Source: Verrucomicrobiota bacterium
GTDB lineage: Bacteria > Verrucomicrobiota > Lentisphaeria > Victivallales > Victivallaceae
Direction of reading: 5' to 3'
Length of the DNA: 5,079 nucleotides
NCBI GenBank assembly: GCA_023459755.1
Contig: JAEWSS010000336.1
Span: 1 to 5,079, forward strand
The notes below the pieces were generated by a model, which saw nothing but the letters and a program-made list of their open reading frames with translations, was not told the DNA's origin and ran no database searches. Shown one piece after another: positions 1-5,079 of the stretch. A program made the translations under genes and the position numbers. Positions within the stretch are counted from its first letter, which is position 1; each line of letters starts with the position of its first letter.

Positions 1-24
1 AGGCGGAGCGCATTTTTTGTATTT

Positions 25-59
25 GCGCGGCGAGTATCGTGCCGCGTCGGATCTTTTTT
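25..59 (+). terminator. Possible weak intrinsic terminator of an upstream gene
   Basis: CGCGGC at 26-31 pairs with GCCGCG at 41-46. G-U pairs at both ends extend it to about 8 bp around a 7-base loop. A run of six T lies at 54-59. The T-run starts about 6 bases after the stem rather than directly against it, so termination would be weak. The gene it would serve lies outside the window. The pairing could be chance in GC-rich DNA. Confidence 0.25.
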
Positions 60-72
60 GTTGCATTCCGGC

Positions 73-102
73 TTGACAAGACGGCTTTGCCGGTTAAATT
101 AT
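73..102 (+). promoter_or_regulatory. Sigma70-type promoter of fhs
   Basis: A perfect TTGACA -35 box lies at 73-78. The -10 is less sharp: TAAATT at 95-100 (16-bp spacer) or AATTAT at 97-102 (18-bp spacer), each matching four of six consensus bases. Transcription would start near 107-110, giving a leader of roughly 25-30 bases. That is too short for a folded riboswitch. Confidence 0.6.
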
Positions 103-116
103 GCTGAATAAACAAC

Positions 117-122
117 AGGGGA
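117..122 (+). promoter_or_regulatory. Ribosome binding site of fhs, unusually distant
   Basis: AGGGGA is the only purine-rich Shine-Dalgarno-like stretch before the fhs start. It leaves 13 bases to the ATG at 136, longer than usual. An ATG at 125 is immediately followed by TAA, so it cannot start fhs. In the fhs frame there is a stop at 109-111 and no ATG, GTG or TTG between it and 136, so 136 is the earliest possible conventional start. Confidence 0.5.
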
Positions 123-135
123 ACATGTAACGCTG

Positions 136-1806
136 ATGAAATCGGACGTTGAGATCGCACACGGTGCGAAAATGCTGGACATCGACTCCATGGCGAAAAT
201 CGCCGGGATTCCTGCGGAATATTACGAACAGTACGGACGGAACAAGGCCAAGGTCAGTCTTTCACTGCTGAACCGGCTGAAAGACCGACCGGACGGCAAA
301 CTCATACTGGTCACCGCCATTACGCCGACGCCGGCGGGGGAGGGCAAGACCACCACCACCATCGGGCTGGGCGACGCGCTGCGGCAAATCGGCAAACATC
401 CGGTGATCGCCCTGCGCGAACCGTCGCTGGGGCCGGTGTTCGGCGTCAAAGGCGGTGCGGCCGGCGGCGGATATTCGCAGGTTATTCCGATGGAGGAGAT
501 CAATCTGCATTTTACCGGCGACTTTCATGCAGTCGGCGCGGCCAACAATCTGCTGGCCGCCCTGATCGACAATCACATTTTTCAGGGAAACGAGCTGAAT
601 ATCGACCCGGCGGCGGTCACCTGGCATCGTTGTCTGGATATGAATGACCGGCAGCTGCGGCGGGTTTCCACCGTCAGTTCCGGCGCCGGCGGCTTCACCC
701 GCGACGACAGTTTCGAGATTACTGTGGCCTCCGAACTTATGGCGATACTCTGTCTGTCCTCCTCAATCCACGAGCTGAAGGAACGCATTTCAAAGATCAT
801 TGTCGGCGAAACTTTCGACGGGCGTCCGGTCACCGCCGGCGACCTTAACGCTCAAGGCGCAATGGCGGCACTGCTCAAAGAGGCGGTCAATCCGAATCTG
901 GTTCAGACGCTGGAGCATACTCCGGTGCTGATCCACGGCGGACCGTTCGCCAACATCGCGCACGGCTGCAATTCCCTGGCCGCCACCCGGCTGGCGCTGA
1001 AACTCGGCGACTACGCGGTGACCGAAGCGGGGTTCGGAGCCGACCTCGGGGCGGAAAAATTTATCGACATCAAATGTCGGATCGGCGGTCTGCGGCCGTC
1101 CGCCGCGGTGGTGGTGGCGACCGTCCGGGCGCTGAAAATGCACGGCGGCGCGGCGAAGTCGGAACTTGGAACGGAAAATCTCGAGGCGCTGCGGCGCGGA
1201 ATGCCAAATCTTTTGCGCCATATTTCCAACGTCCGCGAGGTGTTCGGGCTTCCGGCGGTGGTGGCGGTCAACCGGTTCCCGACCGACACCGATGAAGAGT
1301 TGAAAACCGTGGCCGACGCCTGTGAAAAGGCCGGAGCCGCCGCGGTGGTGTCCGAAGTGTGGTCGCGCGGCGGCGCCGGAGGATTGGCGCTGGCGGAGAA
1401 AGTTGTTGAACTTTGCGACGGAGAACCGTCGATGCCGCATTTTGCCTATGAGGTCAACGATTCGATTGTAAAAAAACTGGAAACGATCGTCCGGCGGGTG
1501 TATCGCGGTTCGGCGGTGGAGTTTTCCGACGCCGCGAAACAGGACATCCGCAAAATAGAGGAACTCGGTCTGGGCGGGTTGCCGGTCTGTGTGGCAAAAA
1601 CGCCTTACAGTTTTTCCGATGATAAAAATCTGACCGGTGCGCCGGACGGATTTACCGTACATTTCAATTCCGTCCGGGTGTCCGCCGGCGCCGGATTCAT
1701 TGTGGCGCTGGCCGGAAATATTATGACCATGCCCGGACTGCCGAAACATCCGGCCGCCGAACGCATCGATATCGACGATGACGGCGTTATCACCGGCTGC
1801 TGCTGA
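136..1806 (+). CDS. fhs: Formate--tetrahydrofolate ligase
   Basis: This cytoplasmic enzyme joins formate to tetrahydrofolate using ATP, giving 10-formyl-THF for purine synthesis, initiator-tRNA formylation and other one-carbon reactions. It is also the first folate step of the methyl branch in acetogenic metabolism. The 556 residues match the usual family length. Seen directly: the N-terminus [14 protein letters not shown] has the family pattern and supports the start. The P-loop PAGEGKT is at about 66-72, followed by [20 protein letters not shown] (about 94-113) and [15 protein letters not shown] (about 125-139). Further on are [14 protein letters not shown] and [20 protein letters not shown], and near the C-terminus [19 protein letters not shown]. 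The reading frame is intact with no missing block. It ends in Gly-Cys-Cys, where many homologues end in Gly-Leu-Phe or similar; this is probably harmless. It has its own promoter and terminator, so it is probably monocistronic. No folD or other folate gene is adjacent. The identification is secure; the physiological role, biosynthetic or acetogenic, cannot be told from here. Confidence 0.98.
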   Translation: MKSDVEIAHGAKMLDIDSMAKIAGIPAEYYEQYGRNKAKVSLSLLNRLKDRPDGKLILVTAITPTPAGEGKTTTTIGLGDALRQIGKHPVIALREPSLGPVFGVKGGAAGGGYSQVIPMEEINLHFTGDFHAVGAANNLLAALIDNHIFQGNELNIDPAAVTWHRCLDMNDRQLRRVSTVSSGAGGFTRDDSFEITVASELMAILCLSSSIHELKERISKIIVGETFDGRPVTAGDLNAQGAMAALLKEAVNPNLVQTLEHTPVLIHGGPFANIAHGCNSLAATRLALKLGDYAVTEAGFGADLGAEKFIDIKCRIGGLRPSAAVVVATVRALKMHGGAAKSELGTENLEALRRGMPNLLRHISNVREVFGLPAVVAVNRFPTDTDEELKTVADACEKAGAAAVVSEVWSRGGAGGLALAEKVVELCDGEPSMPHFAYEVNDSIVKKLETIVRRVYRGSAVEFSDAAKQDIRKIEELGLGGLPVCVAKTPYSFSDDKNLTGAPDGFTVHFNSVRVSAGAGFIVALAGNIMTMPGLPKHPAAERIDIDDDGVITGCC

Positions 1807-1820
1807 AATATACAGGTTAT

Positions 1821-1859
1821 AAAAAATCCGGCGTCGCAAACAACGGCGCCGGATTTTTT
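1821..1859. terminator. Bidirectional intrinsic terminator between convergent genes
   Basis: The arm at 1821-1836 (A6 then TCCGGCGTCG) pairs with 1844-1859 (CGGCGCCGGA then T6). This forms a 16-bp stem with one G-U pair and a 7-base loop (CAAACAA). The left arm starts with A6 and the right arm ends with T6, so transcripts from either strand end in a GC-rich hairpin followed by U6. It lies 14 bases after the fhs stop and 17 bases after the stop of the minus-strand gene. One element therefore serves both. Confidence 0.95.
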
Positions 1860-1876
1860 GTGTGCTGAATTTTGGT

Positions 1877-3601
1877 TCAGCGTGCAAGCTGAAGCGTCAG
1901 CACTTGAAACTTTTCCGGCGAATCAAGCGTTACCGAATACCCGTCGTCCGACACTTGAACCGGCGTGTGGATTCCGCTCGGATAACTTAGCAGTTCGGCG
2001 GTCTCGATTTTTGCGGTTGAACGCACCGTCATCGGCTTTACTGCGCCCCAGATGACCTTGGACGGCGACGGAACCGGCGCTCCGGCCGGCAGTTTTGCTC
2101 CGAGCGTGTTGGTCATCGGAATCGTGATCACACTGCCTTTTTTATAAACCCGGAACAGCGGAGGTTCACCCTCGGTAACGATCAAGATCGGCGATGAGTT
2201 TTTTTCCACCGCAACCGCCGAATAGTCCGGAATCGTCGGGAACGGGTCTTTTTCATTCACCTGATTTACAAAATAGGAGGTTGGAAAGAAATCCCCGGTG
2301 GTATAGATTTTCATGCCGCGCGCCATGCGCGAGTCGGGTAGCAGCACCTTGGCCGGAACGCCCTGCGCCTGAAGGGTCTGCATGGTGGCGTTGAACGGCG
2401 CGGTGTGGCCGCCCTCCCAATTCGGGTCGGTATCGCGCAGCAGCGGATTGTACACCACGGCGACTCCGGCGTAGCTGTTGCCCCAGTTTTTACGGTTGGC
2501 AAGATGTTTTTTCTCAAAATTAAAAACATTTCCAGGTGAATCATTTTCGGTGATTCCGGTCAGAAAAACCCGTCCGAAGCAGAAGTCGCCGCCGACGGTC
2601 ATGGCAAACGCCCACATGAACTCGTCCTCGCTCGGGTCGAACACGTCGCGGTGTTCGGCGGTGTCGGCATAGGCCAGAACGCTGAACGACTTCGCACGGA
2701 TCGCCGGAATTTCACACAATTCCCGGTATACGGCGGCCGATACGCCGAGACGGCGAACGCTGAAAAAGTCGGCCGGATTGTATATTTCCCAGACGATCAC
2801 ATCTCCGCTGTAGGCGAAAAGTTCAGGATACAGCCCATTGATCTGACTGGGCCACGGCGAGGTGGAGTCATTGGCCAGGGTGAACCGGACAACCGACGAG
2901 TATTCGGCGCGCAACTTTTCGTTCAGCCACATGTAATATTCGGTAATCCACCGTTTTCTGGTGGCGTTCCACAGGTTCCAGGCCGGAGTGCCGACGGTTT
3001 TCGCCGCTTTATAGGCGCTGAAGATGTCGCCGCCGTTTTCGGTTGTCCAGCGTGCCTGGCAAACCGCGCATGAACAGCCGGCGTGAAAGCTGGCGTCGTC
3101 ACTCATAATGCCGTCAAAATCAACCCGGGCCAGCATTGAACTCAGCTTGCGCCAATACATTTCGCGGTAGTTCTGATTGTTCGGACAGAATGATCTGGCG
3201 TTGTATTCCGGCCAGACGCCGGAGCCGCCGTCACTGCTGAAGCCCTGAAGCAGCATCGGTTCAAGTTCGGCCGTGCAGTTGGCCGGAGAGATAAGAACAT
3301 TGGAGTGATGTTCAACCACTTTAATCCCTTTTTCATGGCAGAGTTTGACCGCGAGGCCGGCACGCTCCAGATAGCGATTAAGTGTTTTGCCGTCGGAATC
3401 GGCCAGATAATGGTGGCCGCCGCCGCCAAGGATCACGCAGTTGGCTCCGGCCGCGGCGATTACGTCAACCGCCTTCTGCATTTCAGTGTCCGACATGTCC
3501 GGATTGAACGCCCAGAAAGTCTGTCGTTCAAACCCGGCAGGATTGGCGGCGTGGGCGAACGTCGCCGTCAGCACCGCTGCGATCAGGTGGCAAAGTTTCA
3601 T
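1877..3601 (-). CDS. Exported glycoside-hydrolase-like TIM-barrel protein
   Basis: A 574-residue protein of unproven function. A Sec signal peptide is clear: MKLC, a hydrophobic stretch, then an AHA-A cleavage site near residue 19. It should act in the periplasm or outside the cell. The first ~350 residues read like a TIM barrel of the uncharacterised glycoside-hydrolase-like families: alternating strands such as ANCVILGGGGHH (about 53-64) and GIKVVEHHSNVLI (about 92-104), then FCPNNQNYREMYW (about 138-150). DFDGIMSDDASFHAGCSCAVC (about 161-181) follows, resembling the barrel-strand Asp plus Cys-rich loop of such proteins. WEIYNP (about 271-276) offers a possible catalytic Glu. The remainder looks like a Rossmann-like or glutamine-amidotransferase-like segment plus a C-terminal beta domain ending in KFQVLTLQLAR, as in multidomain glycosidases. 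D163, D168, D169 and E272 are candidate catalytic residues by inference only. The start is supported by GGAGGA 5 bases upstream. The gene has its own promoter and shares the terminator at 1821-1859. A polysaccharide substrate cannot be named. Confidence 0.75.
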   Translation of the reverse strand: MKLCHLIAAVLTATFAHAANPAGFERQTFWAFNPDMSDTEMQKAVDVIAAAGANCVILGGGGHHYLADSDGKTLNRYLERAGLAVKLCHEKGIKVVEHHSNVLISPANCTAELEPMLLQGFSSDGGSGVWPEYNARSFCPNNQNYREMYWRKLSSMLARVDFDGIMSDDASFHAGCSCAVCQARWTTENGGDIFSAYKAAKTVGTPAWNLWNATRKRWITEYYMWLNEKLRAEYSSVVRFTLANDSTSPWPSQINGLYPELFAYSGDVIVWEIYNPADFFSVRRLGVSAAVYRELCEIPAIRAKSFSVLAYADTAEHRDVFDPSEDEFMWAFAMTVGGDFCFGRVFLTGITENDSPGNVFNFEKKHLANRKNWGNSYAGVAVVYNPLLRDTDPNWEGGHTAPFNATMQTLQAQGVPAKVLLPDSRMARGMKIYTTGDFFPTSYFVNQVNEKDPFPTIPDYSAVAVEKNSSPILIVTEGEPPLFRVYKKGSVITIPMTNTLGAKLPAGAPVPSPSKVIWGAVKPMTVRSTAKIETAELLSYPSGIHTPVQVSDDGYSVTLDSPEKFQVLTLQLAR

Positions 3602-3606
3602 CGTAT

Positions 3607-3612
3607 TCCTCC
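3607..3612 (-). promoter_or_regulatory. Ribosome binding site of the glycoside-hydrolase-like gene
   Basis: On the minus strand GGAGGA lies 5 bases before the ATG whose first base is 3601. This is a strong Shine-Dalgarno match with good spacing, and it fixes the start directly ahead of the signal peptide. Confidence 0.85.
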
Positions 3613-3627
3613 GGCTTGGTTTGATCT

Positions 3628-3656
3628 AAGATAGATTCAAAATGACGGAAAAGCAA
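3628..3656 (-). promoter_or_regulatory. Promoter of the glycoside-hydrolase-like gene
   Basis: Read on the minus strand, TTGCTT (3656-3651) is followed after exactly 17 bases by TATCTT (3633-3628). The matches are three of six and four of six bases to the sigma70 consensus, so the promoter would be moderate or need an activator. The predicted start near 3621 gives a leader of about 20 bases that contains the ribosome binding site. Confidence 0.5.
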
Positions 3657-3665
3657 GCATCCGGC

Positions 3666-3694
3666 TTGAAAAATGCGCGATGCGGGCTTACAAT
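3666..3694 (+). promoter_or_regulatory. Promoter of the PstS-like gene
   Basis: TTGAAA (3666-3671) and TACAAT (3689-3694) are separated by exactly 17 bases, and each matches five of six consensus bases. Transcription would start near 3701, giving a leader of about 27 AT-rich bases. The -35 box lies 9 bp from the outer edge of the opposing -35 box at 3651-3656, so the two promoters are back to back and could share regulators. Confidence 0.7.
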
Positions 3695-3712
3695 AATATA
3701 AAATAAAAAATT

Positions 3713-3718
3713 AGGAAG
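3713..3718 (+). promoter_or_regulatory. Ribosome binding site of the PstS-like gene
   Basis: AGGAAG with 9 bases to the ATG at 3728 is one base off the ideal AGGAGG. This supports the start just ahead of the signal peptide. Confidence 0.7.
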
Positions 3719-3727
3719 TGCTCATTT

Positions 3728-4570
3728 ATGAAGTTTTTTTGTTTTATTGCGGTTTTGCTGCTGACGGCAGGGGTTTCAGCCGCGGCGCCGTCCGCTCTGG
3801 AACGTCGTCTTTTGGCGGCTTCCGGCAATCTGCGGATTGCGGACACGGTCGGCAACGACCCGGTGGTGCGCCGTGCCGCGCTTGGCTGGGCGGAGGCCAA
3901 CCGCAATGTCAACCTCACCATCGATCAGGTTGCACTGCCGGAGGTGACCGGCGGTGAAAAAAAAGTTGAATACGACGTGGTGATTTATCAGTACGATCCG
4001 CACCGCAATGACAACGTGATCCCCGCGGGCAAAAGCACCGACTATGCGGCGGACGCGGCACTGATCTACGTCAACCGCGAAAACCGGGTCGATGATATAA
4101 CATTGACCGCGCTCGGCGAAATGTTCGGCAACGCCGCGGCGTCATGGGAAAAAATCAACGGCGACAAGCGTTCGCCGCGCCGCTACGGTGTGGTGCGTCC
4201 GGCGGCCGGGGAGCGGCCGTTTCGCCTCCTGACGCTCGGCGACTCGCCGTATACCGACGCCATGCTGTTTGTCGGCACCACGATGGAGGTGGTTTCCGGC
4301 GCGTCCGGAAGTCCCGCGGCCATCGGCTTCGGCGGGTACAGCTACGCGCTGCCGGACAATGTAAAGGTGTTGTCGGTAAACGGGGTGGCTCCATCTCCGG
4401 AGGCGTTGTTGTCCGGAAAGTATCCGCTGATGCTGAAAAGATCCGCCGCGGCGGACGGCGCGAATCCGCTGGGCGCGCTGTTTGCCGAACTTCTGGTTTC
4501 ACCGGAAGTCGGAGCGCTGGCCGCTGAAGCCGAACTGTTTCCGCTTTCCGTCTCCGACGGCGGAATATGA
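3728..4570 (+). CDS. Exported PstS-like substrate-binding protein, divergent
   Basis: A 280-residue protein with a Sec signal peptide: MKFF, a hydrophobic core to about residue 17, then Ala-rich cleavage sites near 18-20. C5 lies too early for a lipobox, so it is probably soluble and periplasmic. Similarity to phosphate-type solute-binding proteins is clearest in the second half. DAALIYVNRENRVDDITLTALGEMFG (about 109-134) matches the family's 'VN..N.V..LTL.QL..IF.G' element, and SWEKING follows. SPAAIGFGGYSYAL (about 195-208) and VKVLSVNGVAPSPEALLSGKYPL (about 212-234) match the 'IGY.G..Y...VK.L.VDGV.PT.E.I..G.YPL' element. LLVSPEVGALAAEAELFPLS (about 255-274) matches the usual C-terminal helix. 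The usual early G-S-G-[ST] loop and the central R-x-x-G-S-G-T loop, both of which contact phosphate in PstS, are not visible; the corresponding parts read LRIADTVGNDP and YGVVRPAAGERPFRLL. No pstC, pstA or pstB lies beside it. The ligand may therefore not be phosphate, or the protein may be a sensor or scavenger rather than a transporter part. Confidence 0.75.
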   Translation: MKFFCFIAVLLLTAGVSAAAPSALERRLLAASGNLRIADTVGNDPVVRRAALGWAEANRNVNLTIDQVALPEVTGGEKKVEYDVVIYQYDPHRNDNVIPAGKSTDYAADAALIYVNRENRVDDITLTALGEMFGNAAASWEKINGDKRSPRRYGVVRPAAGERPFRLLTLGDSPYTDAMLFVGTTMEVVSGASGSPAAIGFGGYSYALPDNVKVLSVNGVAPSPEALLSGKYPLMLKRSAAADGANPLGALFAELLVSPEVGALAAEAELFPLSVSDGGI

Positions 4571-4618
4571 GACATGACAATATTGTTGTATTTATTTACA
4601 TAAAAAGAAAAAAAAGAG

Positions 4619-4647
4619 TTGGCTAAGCGTTATATTGATGTTATATT
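4619..4647 (+). promoter_or_regulatory. Promoter of the zinc-ribbon kinase gene
   Basis: TTGGCT (4619-4624) and TATATT (4642-4647) are 17 bases apart and match four and five of six consensus bases. Transcription would start near 4653-4655, leaving a leader of about 70 bases. An A-rich tract (4602-4616) lies just upstream and could act as an UP-like or bent-DNA element. A second TATATT at 4631-4636 is too close to the -35 box to pair with it. Confidence 0.55.
4629..4647 (+). repeat. Two 8-bp direct repeats, 11 bp apart, over the -10 region
   Basis: GTTATATT occurs at 4629-4636 and again at 4640-4647, a period of 11 bp or about one helical turn. The second copy contains the predicted -10 hexamer. 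The phasing suits binding by a protein to one DNA face, but the sequence is AT-rich and chance is possible. Confidence 0.4.
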
Positions 4648-4661
4648 AACCGCAATCGGTT
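4648..4661. repeat. Inverted repeat at the predicted transcription start
   Basis: AACCG (4648-4652) and CGGTT (4657-4661) are perfect inverted arms around CAAT. The repeat begins directly after the -10 hexamer and covers the predicted start of transcription. That fits a small operator, or a 5-bp hairpin at the 5' end of the mRNA. It is too short, and lacks the T-run, to be a terminator. Confidence 0.4.
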
Positions 4662-4715
4662 CGAGCATTAAGCATGAGTCCGGATGCGGGGTTTGGCAAA
4701 TTTAACTAATGGAAC

Positions 4716-4720
4716 GGGGA
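4716..4720 (+). promoter_or_regulatory. Ribosome binding site of the kinase gene
   Basis: GGGGA with 4 bases to the ATG at 4725 is a fair but not strong match. An in-frame TAA at 4707-4709 excludes any earlier in-frame start beyond it. The ATG at 4709 is in another frame. Confidence 0.5.
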
Positions 4721-4724
4721 TGCT

Positions 4725-5079
4725 ATGCGATTTCAATGTCCCAACTGCAAAGACATTATTTCGGCGCCGGACGGTCAATACGGCAAGAAAGTGACATGTC
4801 CGCACTGCAACACGCCGACCGCAACGCCGGAGTCGGCCTTCGGCTCCGGAATGGCGATCGGCGATTTCATAATCATCAAACAGTTGGGCGCCGGCGGCGC
4901 CGGCGTGGTGTATCTGGCTCACCAGATATCGCTTGACCGTCCGGCGGCGCTTAAGATTCTGCGCAGCGGCGCTCCCGATCAGAGCGACGATCCGGTGCAG
5001 GATCTCATCCGCGAAGCCCGCTCCGCCGCAAAACTTAACCACCCGAACATCGTGCAGGCCTACGCCGTCGGGGAGGATG
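4725..5079 (+). CDS. Zinc-ribbon Ser/Thr protein kinase, 5' part only
   Basis: The first 118 codons of a eukaryotic-type Ser/Thr kinase; the frame is open to the window edge, so the gene is cut by the window rather than broken. The N-terminus MRFQCPNC is a treble-clef or zinc-ribbon-like module: CPNC at 5-8 and CPHC at 25-28, 16 residues apart, which should bind one zinc. A short linker leads into the kinase N-lobe. This has the Gly-rich loop LGAGGAGVVYLA (about 54-65, G55/G57/G60), the ATP-anchoring Lys K77 in AALKIL, and helix-C Glu E97 in REARSAAKLNHPNIVQAY. All N-lobe residues needed for activity that can be seen are present; the catalytic loop and DFG lie outside the window. Such kinases are numerous in PVC bacteria and often carry long C-terminal sensor or repeat regions, possibly membrane-anchored. 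There is no signal peptide at this end, so the kinase domain is cytoplasmic. The gene has its own promoter and no clear terminator separates it from the PstS-like gene 154 bases upstream. Substrate unknown. Confidence 0.93.
   Translation, partial: MRFQCPNCKDIISAPDGQYGKKVTCPHCNTPTATPESAFGSGMAIGDFIIIKQLGAGGAGVVYLAHQISLDRPAALKILRSGAPDQSDDPVQDLIREARSAAKLNHPNIVQAYAVGED
4887..4904 (+). repeat. Perfect in-frame 9-bp tandem duplication in the kinase Gly-rich loop
   Basis: GGCGCCGGC occurs twice with no gap and encodes Gly-Ala-Gly twice, which together form the ATP-binding loop G55-A-G-G-A-G60. It is in frame and keeps the GxGxxG pattern. Tandem GC-rich repeats can slip, but codon bias alone can also produce this. 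Confidence 0.6.

Noticed and set aside
1..66. Possible minus-strand gene start (ATG at 66, reading MQQKRSDAARYSPRKYKKC) leaving the window leftward
   Set aside because: The frame is open for only 22 codons before the edge, has no spaced ribosome binding site and no clear promoter. The plus-strand frames are equally open, so neither can be called.
103..135. Riboswitch, such as a tetrahydrofolate riboswitch, in the fhs leader
   Set aside because: The predicted leader is only about 25-30 bases and shows no paired structure.
790..1887. Long antisense open frame (365 codons) opposite fhs
   Set aside because: It is Arg/His-rich with no recognisable motif, lies antisense to a fully conserved enzyme, and such frames are common opposite GC-rich genes.
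2651..3073. 140-codon plus-strand open frame opposite the glycoside-hydrolase-like gene
   Set aside because: It mirrors the minus-strand gene, has no ribosome binding site or domain pattern, and the minus-strand product has a signal peptide and good start signals.
4548..4560. CCGTC-TCC-GACGG hairpin at the 3' end of the PstS-like gene
   Set aside because: The stem is only 5 bp, lies inside the coding sequence and has no T-run, so it does not act as an intrinsic terminator.
4577..4586. Palindrome ACAATATTGT after the PstS-like gene as a terminator
   Set aside because: It is a 10-bp AT-rich palindrome with no loop and no T-run directly after it. It could be a binding site but gives no stable terminator hairpin.
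4709..4936. Alternative 75-codon frame starting at ATG 4709 over the kinase start
   Set aside because: It is out of frame with the zinc-ribbon kinase, and its product lacks any motif while the kinase frame carries CPNC, CPHC, the Gly-rich loop, Lys and Glu.

Overview
The window looks like bacterial chromosome from the PVC group. Lentisphaerota (Victivallis-like) is my best guess, with Verrucomicrobiota or Planctomycetota as alternatives. The grounds are the GC-rich coding sequence, a secreted glycoside-hydrolase-like protein, and above all a Ser/Thr kinase carrying an N-terminal CPxC-CPxC zinc ribbon. The taxonomic call is inference; no rRNA or other marker is present.

Layout. (1) Bases 1-135 hold no gene I can support. 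They contain a weak hairpin plus T-run and a good sigma70-type promoter. (2) 136-1806 (+) is a complete formate--tetrahydrofolate ligase (fhs), a cytoplasmic one-carbon enzyme. (3) 1821-1859 is a near-perfect 16-bp hairpin flanked by A6 and T6. It can terminate both fhs and the convergent gene beyond it. (4) 1877-3601 (-) encodes a 574-residue exported protein with features of the uncharacterised TIM-barrel glycoside-hydrolase-like families. (5) 3602-3727 is a divergent intergenic region with two back-to-back promoters, each with a 17-bp spacer. (6) 3728-4570 (+) encodes an exported PstS-like substrate-binding protein whose N-terminal and central ligand-binding signatures are not recognisable. 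(7) 4571-4724 is AT-rich and holds a promoter, an 11-bp-phased direct repeat overlapping the -10 region, and a small inverted repeat near the predicted transcription start. (8) 4725-5079 (+) is the first 118 codons of a zinc-ribbon Ser/Thr protein kinase that runs off the window.

The four genes appear to be separate transcription units, each with its own promoter, and they do not form an obvious pathway. The nearest thing to a functional pair is the PstS-like protein followed by the kinase, with no clear terminator between them, but a functional link is speculative. I see no mobile element, CRISPR array, tRNA or rRNA. No clear novel multi-gene system is visible. The most interesting items are the divergent PstS-like protein and the glycoside-hydrolase-like exported protein.
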